A stretch of DNA of 64,000 nucleotides from Balneola sp. (GCA_003712055.1 RHLJ01000002.1:248001-312000); one strand, 5' to 3'. Counted from the first letter of the stretch, positions 1 to 8,812 are shown. Made by a program: numbers and translations. Notes: generated from the sequence alone by a model not told the origin.

Positions 1-203
1 GGTCCTTTTAAAGCAACTCTGTGCTCCTCAATAGCAGCTATTACTTCGTCAGGTAGTGGATTTCCTTGATCTTGGTAAGCACCAAGTCCGGCACTATGCT
101 CTACCCAGTCTATTTGTGCACCGGCTTTTTCTAAAATAGTAGTAACGGATGTAGTTATTTCCGTTCCTATCCCATCTCCTGGGATTAAAACAACTTTCTT
201 CAT
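1..203 (-). CDS. Isocitrate/isopropylmalate dehydrogenase family protein, N-terminal part
   Basis: This gene runs off the left edge; only the first 67 residues are seen. They begin MKKVVLIPGDGIGTEI, the nucleotide-binding start of the NAD(P)-dependent beta-decarboxylating dehydrogenases. The later EHSAGLGAYQ, GNPLPDEV and LKGP stretches are typical of this family, where LKGP leads into the substrate-binding loop. The EHSAG and LPDEV pattern looks more like the Thermus-type NAD isocitrate dehydrogenase than LeuB, but the residues that would decide this lie outside the window. It probably acts in the cytoplasm in the TCA cycle. The start at 203 is the first Met and fits the family N-terminus. 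Confidence 0.85.
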   Translation of the reverse strand, partial: MKKVVLIPGDGIGTEITTSVTTILEKAGAQIDWVEHSAGLGAYQDQGNPLPDEVIAAIEEHRVALKG

Positions 204-283
204 GAAGAACTAAAACTTAAAATTCAGGCCGAATATAAGGAAATAAGCTACCTATGTCAGTTAAGGGATATTAACAATGTGCC

Positions 284-1450
284 TTATCCGGAATAAGTAA
301 CCCGATAGATTTTACCTGCATGATCATCAGAGATTAACAGAGAACCATCTTCCAGTTCAACAATTGATACTGGTCGTCCTCTAATTTCATCCTCACTTTG
401 TAACCAGCCCGTAATAAAAGGTTCGTAAGTCAATGCTTCTCCGTTTTCATTAAAGGTCACCATCATGATCCTGTACCCAATCTTTTCACTTCTATTCCAG
501 CTGCCATGTTCAGCAATTAAAGCCTGATTTTTGTATTCAGCTGGAAACATTGAACCCGTATAGAAAACGATTCCGAGCGGTGCAACGTGAGGTCCTAATT
601 CCTGTACCGGTATCTTAAACTCAGAGGCTCTACTTTGGCCTTCCTCTCCAAATTCAGGATCCCAAATCGAATTACCATGTAGAAAAGGGAACCCAAAATG
701 CTGGCCTTCTTCAGTAATTTCATTTAATTCACAAGGAGGTATATCGTCACCCATCCAATCTCTTCCATTATCAGTAAACCAAATATTTTCGGTCTCAGGG
801 TGCCATGTGAATCCAACGGTATTTCGAATGCCATGTGCTACTATTTCACGATCTGAGCCATCATCGTTAATTCGAGTAAGGGTTGAAAATATTGGGTTAT
901 CTTCTTCATGATTGCAAATATTACAGGGAGCACCTACAGGTACATACAGTTTTCCATCCGGTCCAAATGCGATATACTTCCAGCCATGACTGGTCTCGGT
1001 TGGGTATTCATCATTAATAAGTATGGGCGTAGGAGGGTTGGCTAGATCAGATTCAATATCCTCGAATTTCCAAATCTTACTTATCTCTGCTACATATAAA
1101 TCTCCGTCCTTGAAGGCCACACCATTAGGCATTCTAAGTCCCGAAATAATAGTATAAACGGTATCTGCTTTAAAGTCATTGTCTGTATCAACTACTGCAT
1201 AAACTTTACCCTTATCTCCTGTTTTTCTTGTCCCGACATATACAACACCAGAAGGGCTAACAGCCAATTGCCGCGCGCCCGGAACCTGGTCAGAGAATTC
1301 TTCAATCATAAATCCGGAGGGAGCCTCAAGATAACCGAGCGATATAGAAATTTCGTCTCCTCCCGATCTTCCTGCTGCGTCTCCGTCTTGAGTGGAAGAG
1401 GAGCAAGAAATGAATAGTAGTACAAAGCTAATTACACCTAAATATTTCAT
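284..1450 (-). CDS. PQQ-dependent sugar (sorbosone) dehydrogenase-like lipoprotein
   Basis: 388 residues. The N-terminus has a short hydrophobic segment and a lipobox (FISC, Cys16), so the protein is probably a lipoprotein of the periplasm or outer membrane. The rest fits a six-bladed beta-propeller of the soluble glucose/sorbosone dehydrogenase family: MPNGVAF, HGIRNTVGFTWHPE and WFTDNGRDWMGDD, where the last two hold the usual His-Gly-x-Arg-Asn and DNGRD motifs near the PQQ/Ca site. The substrate cannot be told from sequence; related proteins oxidise sugars or are orphan propellers. It stands alone, with the Cry-DASH remnant on its upstream side. Confidence 0.8.
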   Translation of the reverse strand: MKYLGVISFVLLFISCSSSTQDGDAAGRSGGDEISISLGYLEAPSGFMIEEFSDQVPGARQLAVSPSGVVYVGTRKTGDKGKVYAVVDTDNDFKADTVYTIISGLRMPNGVAFKDGDLYVAEISKIWKFEDIESDLANPPTPILINDEYPTETSHGWKYIAFGPDGKLYVPVGAPCNICNHEEDNPIFSTLTRINDDGSDREIVAHGIRNTVGFTWHPETENIWFTDNGRDWMGDDIPPCELNEITEEGQHFGFPFLHGNSIWDPEFGEEGQSRASEFKIPVQELGPHVAPLGIVFYTGSMFPAEYKNQALIAEHGSWNRSEKIGYRIMMVTFNENGEALTYEPFITGWLQSEDEIRGRPVSIVELEDGSLLISDDHAGKIYRVTYSG

Positions 1451-1515
1451 CGTAAATCTAATTTTTATCCAAGATGAGATTTAAAGAACTAATATTCTGT
1501 TAAAGTTTGAGAAGT

Positions 1516-1787
1516 GTTGATTGTGCATCGGGTAATTCATTTATAGAAGCAAATATTTGGGAATTAAACGAAACAGGATTTATGAGTAACCGTGGAAGGC
1601 AAAATGTTTCGAGTATATCTGCCATTGATTACCGGAACTAAAATACGTTCCAAATGAATTTATTCATTGTCCTCACACAATACCTCTCGAACAACAAAAG
1701 TTATATGAATTAGAAATGGGAATTGATTATCCTAAACCAATGATCGATTTGGAGCATAGCTATGAAGAAATCAAAGCCAGAGCCTAA
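1516..1787 (+). pseudogene. Remnant of a DASH-type cryptochrome/photolyase gene
   Basis: Two coding fragments in different frames are recognisable. 1516-1641 encodes FIEANIWELNETGFMSNRGR, then QNVS; TGFMSNRGRQN is the Cry-DASH signature in the FAD-binding domain. It ends at a stop at 1639. A shifted frame from 1641 encodes KYVPNEFIHCP, then MGIDYPKPMIDLEHS, which matches the C-terminal HxPW ... GxDYPxPIVDH end of photolyases, and stops at 1785. About 70 residues normally found between these parts are missing, and there is no N-terminal photolyase domain. The gene is therefore a deleted, frameshifted relic. The DUF2256 gene just downstream is a common companion of photolyase genes, which supports the reading. 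Confidence 0.75.
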
Positions 1788-1989
1788 CGCCAATATTTTA
1801 CATATCACCCAAAAGCAAGCGGTAAAGAAATCGAAAGAAGCCTCTGAAGTGGCGAGGTCACTTTTTTCTGAAACCTGGAGAGTATATATGGATGGTGTCA
1901 ACATGGTTTCTGTTAAAATGACAAAGTCTAAAGGTGAAACTAAGATTGATCGTTCTAAGAAGCCTGTTCGTTTATCGCTAGTTGATTAA
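1762..1989 (+). CDS. Hypothetical small basic protein
   Basis: 75 residues, lysine- and serine-rich, with no signal peptide, membrane segment or motif I recognise. The start overlaps the end of the Cry-DASH remnant in another frame, so the true start may be an internal codon or the ORF may have arisen after the decay. It is followed after 11 bases by the DUF2256 gene on the same strand, so the two could be cotranscribed. The middle (ARSLFSETWRVYMDG) looks protein-like, which is why it is kept. An antisense ORF covers the same bases. Confidence 0.4.
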   Translation: MKKSKPEPNANILHITQKQAVKKSKEASEVARSLFSETWRVYMDGVNMVSVKMTKSKGETKIDRSKKPVRLSLVD

Positions 1990-2000
1990 CGGGAACCCAC

Positions 2001-2141
2001 ATGGGTAAAATGAAGAAGAAGGCAGATCTTCCTGCTAAGATTTGCCCGATATGTAATCGCCCTTTTACCTGGAGAAAGAAATGGCAGCGCAATTGGGAGC
2101 ATGTGAAATATTGCAGCGAGAAATGTAGAAGAAGCTCCTAG
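2001..2141 (+). CDS. DUF2256 small zinc-ribbon-like protein
   Basis: 46 residues, too short for most gene callers. It begins MGKMKKKADLPAKICPICNR and continues PFTWRKKW, then HVKYCSEKCR. The CPxC (Cys15, Cys18) and CSxxC (Cys38, Cys42) pairs with the PFTWRKKW core are the hallmark of the DUF2256 family, probably a single zinc site. The function is unknown. The family is often found beside or fused to photolyase/cryptochrome genes, and a dead Cry-DASH lies 213 bases upstream here. It overlaps the 3' end of the convergent SDR gene by four bases. Confidence 0.8.
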   Translation: MGKMKKKADLPAKICPICNRPFTWRKKWQRNWEHVKYCSEKCRRSS

Positions 2142-2863
2142 AACTTTAAACGATCCCAAATAAATTGCGGAGTTAGTTTTGCTACCCAAGCTATTAGTCG
2201 CCAACGCCTGGTTATATAAGCGTGGTTCTTTCTGGATTCTATAGCCCTCACCATCTGCTTAACAGCTTTTTCTGTAGTGGCAACCCAAAACATGTTTTTA
2301 TTTTGAGCGGTCATTTCAGATTCAACATACCCGGGTTTTATATCAGTAATAGCAATATCTAATCCCCATCTATTAGCCTTTTGTCGGAAACCCGTCATGT
2401 AGTTAGAAATGAAATGCTTCGAAGCAGTATAGGCAGCAGCTCTTCCGGAAGAGAGGGTAGACGCAATAGATGACATTCCAACAATTTGCCCCCTTTTTTG
2501 ATCTACAAAATATTGAAAGGCAACATTGGCTCCATGAGCAAATGCAGTTACATTCACATCAATGGTTTGCTTGTCAGAATCCCAGTTCAGCTTCAAATGG
2601 TCCCGACCTACTCCGGCATTTAAAATCATAATATCCAGGCCTCCCATCTCTTCAATCAAAGATTGATAAGTGGCCTCTGCTTTTTCAAAATCGGTTACAT
2701 CAAGAGGACGAATGAATGCAGAATCTCCTATCTCCCTTTTTAACTCGACCAATCGGTCTTCTCGTCTTCCTATCAATCCTACTGCATATCCTTTTTGAGA
2801 CAATTGTATAGCAAGCTCTCTACCAATTCCGGAAGTAGCTCCGGTAATAATTACCTTTTTCAT
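2138..2863 (-). CDS. SDR family oxidoreductase
   Basis: 241 residues, the normal length of a classical short-chain dehydrogenase. Visible motifs are the cofactor loop GATSGIG (residues 8-14), NAGVG, the catalytic Ser in the SSIAST stretch, and YTASK (Tyr-x-x-x-Lys). An arginine pair after beta-2 (GRRED) favours NADP(H). It is predicted to be cytoplasmic; the substrate is unknown. The start codon overlaps the stop of the TolC-like gene (ATGA), so it is the last gene of the coupled DUF4956-HlyD-TolC operon. That is an unusual partner for an export system and could mean it modifies the exported compound. Confidence 0.85.
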   Translation of the reverse strand: MKKVIITGATSGIGRELAIQLSQKGYAVGLIGRREDRLVELKREIGDSAFIRPLDVTDFEKAEATYQSLIEEMGGLDIMILNAGVGRDHLKLNWDSDKQTIDVNVTAFAHGANVAFQYFVDQKRGQIVGMSSIASTLSSGRAAAYTASKHFISNYMTGFRQKANRWGLDIAITDIKPGYVESEMTAQNKNMFWVATTEKAVKQMVRAIESRKNHAYITRRWRLIAWVAKLTPQFIWDRLKF

Positions 2864-4098
2864 TCAATAAAACTTAAATCGTTGGCTAAATAGTTTTGCA
2901 ATGGTAATTGTTGAAGTGCATCGAACGCAAACAAGAAATCTAAATAATGCTGCAATAACCGTTCATTCGATCTGACTACCAGCTCTTCTAATCTAAGTTT
3001 TCCCTCTTCAAGGTCAAGTAAAGCTATTGGGTCAAAATCTTCTGATACAGCAAGATTCGAGGTTAATACATCAATATTCAATTTTTCGATTTCGGCTAAG
3101 AGCTGATTATGATGTTCGAGGTAATCAGTTAGGAAGCTAGATTCGAGAGCTTTATTAATTGAGTCGCGATAAGCTAAGGTTTCAAATTCACTTTCCTGCT
3201 CAATTTCATCCAATATTCGTTCAGCTATCTGATCCTTATTATTTCTAAAAATGGGAATCGTGACACCAAATGAAAATCCCAGTTCATTATCTCCATTGTT
3301 CTTGAAAGGAGCGTACTCTGCCTGCACAAAACCTAAATCAAAATCAGCTCTTTCAGTTGATGTTTCTAGTTGTGCTACTTCTACTTGCTGTTCGAGATAG
3401 GCCAGTTCAGCAGCGTCAAAGGTAGACGTAATGATGCTATTCATTATCTCCTGAATCTGTGGATGAGCTATTAATTCGAATTCACTCCAATCAACATTAT
3501 CCGTTACCAGGATCAACTTTATCTGCTGTTGTGCCTGATTAACTTCAACACGGAGTTCATCATAGTCCTCTAAAAACTCAATAGTTTCTAGTTTTGCATC
3601 CACGTAATCGCGAGCATCGAATAAATCACTCTGAACGGATTGCTCAAAAAGATTGACCTTTCGCTGAGAGAGCTCGAGTTGCTTTCTACTTAACTCCCTT
3701 TTTTGAATAGCTATCAGATATTCGAGCATCAACGTGTATCGTTCGAACAGAGTCTCTTTAAACTCAAGAGATTGTCTAAGCGAAATGGCCTCTTTACGAG
3801 CATTAAACAAAGCATTATTTCGTCGAATTTTCCAAGGATTGCCTGGTCTAAATCTAAGTTGATACCTAACATCTTCGAATGTTCGCTCATCATTTGAATA
3901 TCGAAACTCAACTTCTTCCCCAATAGGTAGTCGAAAATTCCGGGTTTTTAGAAAATTAAGCTGTGCCTGGTATTCATTTAGACTTGGGTCTTCAAAAGCA
4001 GTAAGTAGAAAGTCATTCGGGCTAGACTGCGCGGATAATTCGGAAACAATTAATAAGACAGAAGAAATAACAAATAGTATTCGAGGAGTGATTCTCAT
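2860..4098 (-). CDS. TolC-like outer-membrane efflux protein
   Basis: 412 residues with a signal peptide (MRITPRILFVISSVLLIV, cleavage near SAQS). Long, charged, heptad-like helices fill most of the rest, with a near-repeat of helix-strand-helix halves as in TolC/OEP proteins. It is shorter than E. coli TolC (about 470 residues). Conservation is not strong enough to name the substrate. It would form the outer-membrane exit duct for the HlyD-like adaptor encoded just upstream: its start overlaps the adaptor's stop (ATGA), and its own stop overlaps the SDR start. Confidence 0.7.
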   Translation of the reverse strand: MRITPRILFVISSVLLIVSELSAQSSPNDFLLTAFEDPSLNEYQAQLNFLKTRNFRLPIGEEVEFRYSNDERTFEDVRYQLRFRPGNPWKIRRNNALFNARKEAISLRQSLEFKETLFERYTLMLEYLIAIQKRELSRKQLELSQRKVNLFEQSVQSDLFDARDYVDAKLETIEFLEDYDELRVEVNQAQQQIKLILVTDNVDWSEFELIAHPQIQEIMNSIITSTFDAAELAYLEQQVEVAQLETSTERADFDLGFVQAEYAPFKNNGDNELGFSFGVTIPIFRNNKDQIAERILDEIEQESEFETLAYRDSINKALESSFLTDYLEHHNQLLAEIEKLNIDVLTSNLAVSEDFDPIALLDLEEGKLRLEELVVRSNERLLQHYLDFLFAFDALQQLPLQNYLANDLSFIE

Positions 4099-5081
4099 TT
4101 GATCATCACTTTTTCGCCGACTGGCAGATCATTGTTTTCACTTATTTCTATGAAAACTTCCAGGCCAAAAGCTTTTACAGCCGTTGACTTTTGTAGGACT
4201 TCAGGTAACTCGGTAATGGAACCAAACCCAATAATTCTACCTTCGGTCTGAATGTATCCTTGCTCCATAGATCGGACTTGAACGATATCACCTAGTTCTC
4301 TATTTCTGTCCTTACTACCAACCAGATAACCAACTACGGTAGTAGGGCGAATAGGGTTTATGGATAGTAGCGAGGTGTAGGAATCAACCTGTTCTCCGGG
4401 TTTAACACTTACGCTATTAATGATGCCATCAAAAAGAGCATACTTGTTGAGATTTTCTTGTTCAACTTTACGCCAATCCAATTCTTGTTTTGCCAGATCA
4501 ATAGTAGCCTGAACTTGAGATTGATCAAATTGGTGATCTTGTTGGATATCTTTTATCCTGATATTGACGGCTTCAATTTCTAGTGCGCCTTTTTCAAGAA
4601 TGGAACTTCTTTGAAGCTGTAAATCTGATAGTGAGTCAGCAGTAGAGGTTGAGTTCACTAGATCTTCGGATAGTGCTCGATTCAATGATATTCTGGAGTC
4701 AATCTGTTGAACTTTGTTATCTACTTCATTTTGAACGATTCTCTTTTCTGATTCTAAAAGCTGTAATTCGGATTCTAGCAATTTTTGCTTCTCAACTTTT
4801 TCCGTCTCCAGGTTTTGGATTTCTTTTTCGAGCTTTCTGATGTCCAGTTCCAATTCCGGGCTTTCCAATTCAACTAATAAGTCACCTGTGGAAACTGTTT
4901 GGCCGGGAACCACATAGCTGTTAATTACAGTGGCGGATTTTTCTGTATTAATCTGATACTTCTTCGCAAAAGTAACCCCAAGAAATGCGTTACTACCTTT
5001 AAAATAACGAGTATTAACGGTAAGCAGAGTAACAAACAGAACCCCAATAATGATATAGAATGAATTTAGCTTGAAACGCAT
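4095..5081 (-). CDS. HlyD/MFP-family periplasmic adaptor
   Basis: 328 residues: one N-terminal membrane anchor (about residues 8-25), a lipoyl-like half near VINSYVVPGQTVSTGDLLVEL, a long coiled coil (about residues 75-205), the second lipoyl half (FDGIINSVSVKPGEQV) and a beta-barrel. This is the architecture of adaptors that bridge an inner-membrane component and a TolC duct. It lies between the DUF4956 gene (one-base gap) and the TolC-like gene (ATGA overlap). No ABC or RND pump gene is in the operon. Confidence 0.8.
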   Translation of the reverse strand: MRFKLNSFYIIIGVLFVTLLTVNTRYFKGSNAFLGVTFAKKYQINTEKSATVINSYVVPGQTVSTGDLLVELESPELELDIRKLEKEIQNLETEKVEKQKLLESELQLLESEKRIVQNEVDNKVQQIDSRISLNRALSEDLVNSTSTADSLSDLQLQRSSILEKGALEIEAVNIRIKDIQQDHQFDQSQVQATIDLAKQELDWRKVEQENLNKYALFDGIINSVSVKPGEQVDSYTSLLSINPIRPTTVVGYLVGSKDRNRELGDIVQVRSMEQGYIQTEGRIIGFGSITELPEVLQKSTAVKAFGLEVFIEISENNDLPVGEKVMIK

Positions 5082-5082
5082 A

Positions 5083-5760
5083 TCAGTTCTCCTCCAGCAT
5101 ATCCTTAACTGTAATACGTGTTCTCGATACTCCTTCTATCTCTGCAATGGCATTGGTTAGCTCGCGTTTATCAGCATCAACTTTTAACTCGATAGCATAC
5201 TCAACTTCAACTGTTCCTGTTGATCTATGGATAATCTGAACTTCATTAAACTCTGAGCAAAACTTTGACAGTGTTTTTTCTATTCCGGAAACAACATCTA
5301 AACTGGTTATTCGAATTAAAACCCTTCCGCGATCGCCTGCTTTTGTGCTAAATGGTGAAAAGTGTAGAATTAACGCTCCGGTGCAAAAAATCATGGTTCC
5401 CACAAATGAGATGGTATATCCAAATACGCCAATAGAAAGGCCAACACTAAGGCCAGCAAAAATAAAAATGATATTCCGTGCATCCTGTATTCGGGTTCTG
5501 AATCGAATGATAGCAAGGGCACCGAATGCACCTAAACCACGAGCTAAACTATCACCAATGGCCATCATAACCATAGCAGCTACAATGGAGCCAAGAGCTA
5601 TGGCCTGAAAGAAATTCCTAGGGTATTGCGGTCCTGTGAAAGTGACTTTATGAGTAATCGCAATAATCGAAGATAAAACAAAAGCCCAAATCAAAGAATA
5701 AAGGACGTTAACTAAAGTAGGGTATTCAAATACCGGTTGATCCGGAAAAAGGTCAAACAT
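5083..5760 (-). CDS. DUF4956 integral membrane protein
   Basis: 225 residues with about four membrane segments in residues 15-145. The core signature GALAIIRFRTRIQDARNIIF marks DUF4956, followed by a soluble C-terminal alpha/beta domain (about residues 150-225) that resembles an ACT-like or MgtC-C-terminal regulatory fold. The function of DUF4956 is unknown; elsewhere it lies near VTC-type polyphosphate polymerase and CotH genes, neither of which is here. It is the first gene of an operon with an HlyD adaptor and a TolC-like duct, so it may be the inner-membrane part of that assembly. Confidence 0.8.
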   Translation of the reverse strand: MFDLFPDQPVFEYPTLVNVLYSLIWAFVLSSIIAITHKVTFTGPQYPRNFFQAIALGSIVAAMVMMAIGDSLARGLGAFGALAIIRFRTRIQDARNIIFIFAGLSVGLSIGVFGYTISFVGTMIFCTGALILHFSPFSTKAGDRGRVLIRITSLDVVSGIEKTLSKFCSEFNEVQIIHRSTGTVEVEYAIELKVDADKRELTNAIAEIEGVSRTRITVKDMLEEN

Positions 5761-5846
5761 AGTAATTAATAAATACTCGAATACGAGTTCTGATCACGTT
5801 AGAGCAAAAGTATACTACTCTTTTACAGTAAGATAAAGATGAAGAA

Positions 5847-6407
5847 CTAGACTTCCTCAAGAGCAGGTAATCTGGATTTGGCAAATTCAAAACCACCAAA
5901 AAGAACACCTGAATACACTAAATCACCAAGAACGGTATTATGGAAGAAAGGAATAGCCATCTCATAACAAAGGATTAAACCCTGGAATGTAGGAGGATAC
6001 TTGACGTCTACCATCCAAACCCCAAAGTTGGAAACCAAAAAGAATATTAAAGAAGCTGATAAACTTCCTGCGAGTACTCTTGGAAGAGTTACCTTTTTAA
6101 GAAGGAATATACCTGCTACCACTATGAGTGCTATGGCTCCATACGTCCACCAGAAATTCGGAGTGAACAAAGTAAAACCACCGAAATACTCAGCATAGAG
6201 AATATTATTAATGAGCAAGTCACTCAAAAACATGGCGAAGAGAGGGAGAATGAACGAAAACTTTTTATCAGCAAAATAAGCTGCTCCAAATAATGACATC
6301 GCTCCGATAGGAGCAAAATTATAAGGATGTGGTATCAATCGTGAGATTGCAGCTACGATGATTAGGCCGGATAAAATGATAAATCGTTTATTCATAGAAT
6401 TCTTCAA
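5847..6407 (-). CDS. DUF6580 membrane protein, possible ECF-type substrate component
   Basis: 186 residues, five to six membrane segments. The pattern SRLIPHPYNFAPIGAMSLFG, then FADKK, LPLFAMFLSDLL and FHNTVLGDLVYSGVLFG is that of the DUF6580 family, whose topology resembles substrate-binding (S) components of ECF vitamin transporters. The substrate is unknown and no ECF ATPase is nearby. A second Met four codons in (at 6395) is an equally good start. It lies downstream of yceI in the same direction, but a hairpin terminator separates them. Confidence 0.7.
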   Translation of the reverse strand: MKNSMNKRFIILSGLIIVAAISRLIPHPYNFAPIGAMSLFGAAYFADKKFSFILPLFAMFLSDLLINNILYAEYFGGFTLFTPNFWWTYGAIALIVVAGIFLLKKVTLPRVLAGSLSASLIFFLVSNFGVWMVDVKYPPTFQGLILCYEMAIPFFHNTVLGDLVYSGVLFGGFEFAKSRLPALEEV

Positions 6408-6417
6408 ATTTCCCTAA

Positions 6418-6454
6418 AATAAAAAAAGCATCGCCTCAATGAAACGATGCTTTT
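6418..6454 (-). terminator. Rho-independent terminator after yceI
   Basis: Read on the minus strand, the stem AAGCATCG pairs with CGATGCTT around an 11-base loop and is followed by a T-run. It lies 19 bases past the YceI stop. Confidence 0.8.
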
Positions 6455-6473
6455 GAAACAAATAGGTAAATAT

Positions 6474-7079
6474 TTATTTAGACGCGTTCAGCTCTAAATT
6501 CAACGTTACTTCCACTTCATTTCCAATAACAGTGTCAGAAACCCAATCACCGGTTCCCACACCAAAATCGTTGCGAAGCAACTGAAATTCAGAAGTGATA
6601 CCTGCAACCATAGTACCTTCTCTAAAAGGATTGTCCATTACACCTAATAAAGTGAAGGGAAGTTCAAAATCTTTGCTTACATCCTTGATAGTAAGAGTTC
6701 CATAAGCTACAAAGTTGTTATCACCTGTAGCTTCAATTCTGTCGCTAGTGAAGGTAATATTCGGGTATGTTTCTACTTCAAAGAAATCTCCTGATTGCAG
6801 GTGACCGTCTCTTCTTTCATTTTTTGTATTTACACTAGCAACTGCAATACTAACATCAATGCTGCTTTCGCCCAGATTATCAGGAGAGAATTTTACATCA
6901 GCACTATAATCTTCAAATGAACCAGCTACATTAGAAAAGAAGTGGCGTATTTCGAAGTTCACAGAACTATGAGATTTGTCTACCGTCCATGGAGTAGACT
7001 GTATGTTAACCATTGCTACTGAAGCAAAAGAAAGAGCAACAAGGCTAAGTAGAGTGAATAATTTTTGAGAAAGTTTCAT
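6474..7079 (-). CDS. YceI family lipid-binding protein
   Basis: 201 residues with a signal peptide (MKLSQKLFTLLSLVALSFAS). The mature part begins TPWTVDKSHSSVNFEIRHFF, the classic YceI opening, and continues with GSFEDYSADVKF, NTKNERRDGHLQSGDFF and the C-terminal GNEVEVTLNLEL strand. YceI proteins are extended lipocalin-like barrels that bind isoprenoid or amphipathic lipids in the periplasm. Length is normal for the family. It has its own terminator; no neighbour suggests the ligand. Confidence 0.9.
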   Translation of the reverse strand: MKLSQKLFTLLSLVALSFASVAMVNIQSTPWTVDKSHSSVNFEIRHFFSNVAGSFEDYSADVKFSPDNLGESSIDVSIAVASVNTKNERRDGHLQSGDFFEVETYPNITFTSDRIEATGDNNFVAYGTLTIKDVSKDFELPFTLLGVMDNPFREGTMVAGITSEFQLLRNDFGVGTGDWVSDTVIGNEVEVTLNLELNASK

Positions 7080-7210
7080 AATAGTAATTTGTTAGTTTTT
7101 TGAAATGACAATCCATTAACCGAATTATCAGATAAATAATTCGTTTAATGTTAAACTAATTTTAGCTTAGCTTGAAATTTGTTTTAATTATCGGTGCAAT
7201 AGAAAAAAAT

Positions 7211-7822
7211 TTATGAAGCAGGACTAGTGTATCCATTGTCTTTAACACGAAATCTCCAGGGTAATTTCGCGTCCTCTCCGGCATAATCAACACCGACACG
7301 AGGAGATGCTATTATTTCTGAATCTTTAATTGCTATTCCCCGATCCTCAATCCAGATTAATTCTCCTGACAAGTCGGTTCCATAATCGTTCGTAGTTATA
7401 CCCAGGGCCTGGGATGCTATACCAGGACCGCCTCCAACCGCTCGAACTAATTTTGTCTTATTTCTTCTTTCAAGGATAGTGTCGATTCCATCTATCGGTT
7501 CAATCCCGCGTATGAGAACGGCATCAGCTAATCCTTTTCTATTGGTTACCACATTGAAAAGATGATGAATACCGTAACACAGATATACATAGGCATACCC
7601 AGGTTCTCCAAACATAACTTTCGTTCGTTCGGTTTTCCCATGAATAAACGAGTGACATGCTCGATCAGTCCTTCCATTATAGGCTTCCGTCTCAACAATC
7701 ATTCCGGAAGTAAACTGCCCGTCAAAGTTTGTGCAAAGTACTTTACCAAGAAGCTCTTTTGCGATTTGTACTACATCATCTCTCTCGTAAAAAGTATGGG
7801 GCAATTTCAGATCAGACATCAA
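7211..7822 (-). CDS. mpg: DNA-3-methyladenine glycosylase (AAG/Mpg family)
   Basis: 203 residues, the usual length of bacterial Mpg. Motifs: LLGKVLC, IVETEAYNGRTDRACHS (catalytic Glu in VETEAY), AYVYLCYGIHHLFNVVT, AVLIRGIEP and GGGPGIASQALGI. It removes alkylated purines such as 3-methyladenine and hypoxanthine from DNA as the first step of base excision repair. Its start overlaps the stop of the upstream yihY-like gene (ATGA), so the two are translationally coupled. The first Met (at 7822) or the second can serve as start. Confidence 0.93.
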   Translation of the reverse strand: MMSDLKLPHTFYERDDVVQIAKELLGKVLCTNFDGQFTSGMIVETEAYNGRTDRACHSFIHGKTERTKVMFGEPGYAYVYLCYGIHHLFNVVTNRKGLADAVLIRGIEPIDGIDTILERRNKTKLVRAVGGGPGIASQALGITTNDYGTDLSGELIWIEDRGIAIKDSEIIASPRVGVDYAGEDAKLPWRFRVKDNGYTSPAS

Positions 7823-8727
7823 TCCAATGCGGCGTAGGGGTTTTCTTCATATGGGTCTTTTTCTTCGAGATAGGTTTCCCGGAAAGCACGGGTTAGAATT
7901 ACTGATATCACAAAAAGCAGAGAGGTGTAGAATGCCCAAATCCCTATCACAATGAAAATTGCATAACCCTGATAGAAGTACTGATAACTGGAGAAAGCAT
8001 AACTCATGTAAAGACTGACGAGTATTTTAGCGATCGTGAAAAGAAGCGTATAAAAAACAGCACCTACTAAGGAAGTCCGGATTGAAATCCTGCGTTCACT
8101 CACAAAACGATAGATGGTGAAAATCAATAAAAAGGTGAAGATGATTGGGAGCGTGAAATCTAGCAGGTCATAAATCCAGGGCAAACGAATCTCAATTTCA
8201 GTGTAGGGTACTTTGATTACACTTAGATCGAGAATGGAAATAACTGAAATAGCTACACTAAAAAAGACAAATACGGCGCCAATTACCCCAAATCCAAGGA
8301 AATTATAAACCATATCCATTACTGGGTGCTTCTTCTCTTTGATATCAAATACATCAAAGATTACATGCTTAAAGCTGTGCAGTAGTCCCTGGGTAAAAAG
8401 GATAAGGATGATTAAACCGGTTATCCCAAAAATGGTGCGAGCACCCACAAGCGGAGTAAGAATATTTCGTAGTGTTTGTTCGCCTTCAATGATATCCGTT
8501 TCGGTAGGTTCGTAAGTAAACACAGGAATTAACTCTGTTCCGTATCGTACGATTTCGTTAAAGGCAGCGTCATAGGATAGGATATATCCGATAATTGAAA
8601 TCAAGATGAGGATAAAGGGGATGGCACAAATAAACAGGTTGAACGTGATAGCGGAAGCATTAAAAAAAATGTCCTTTTCTCCGATCAACGAAAACGCCTT
8701 TTTCCAGAAGTCCTTAATGTTCTGCAC
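7819..8727 (-). CDS. YihY/BrkB family membrane protein
   Basis: 302 residues with about six membrane segments. The family pattern is seen at KAFSLIGEKDIFFNASAITF and at the GLLHSFKHVIFDVFDI loop, with the later segments around residues 140-280. The role of YihY proteins is unsettled (once called ribonuclease BN; some reports suggest envelope or transport roles). The acidic C-terminal tail (EEKDPYEENPY) is cytoplasmic by prediction. It is divergent from mutS and coupled to mpg. Confidence 0.85.
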   Translation of the reverse strand: MQNIKDFWKKAFSLIGEKDIFFNASAITFNLFICAIPFILILISIIGYILSYDAAFNEIVRYGTELIPVFTYEPTETDIIEGEQTLRNILTPLVGARTIFGITGLIILILFTQGLLHSFKHVIFDVFDIKEKKHPVMDMVYNFLGFGVIGAVFVFFSVAISVISILDLSVIKVPYTEIEIRLPWIYDLLDFTLPIIFTFLLIFTIYRFVSERRISIRTSLVGAVFYTLLFTIAKILVSLYMSYAFSSYQYFYQGYAIFIVIGIWAFYTSLLFVISVILTRAFRETYLEEKDPYEENPYAALD

Positions 8728-8812
8728 AGAATGATGTTGTTTCCAATAAAATACATGATGCGATTCTATTTCAAAATAGGGATAGGGTTTAGATTTTAAC
8801 TCAATTCATTGC

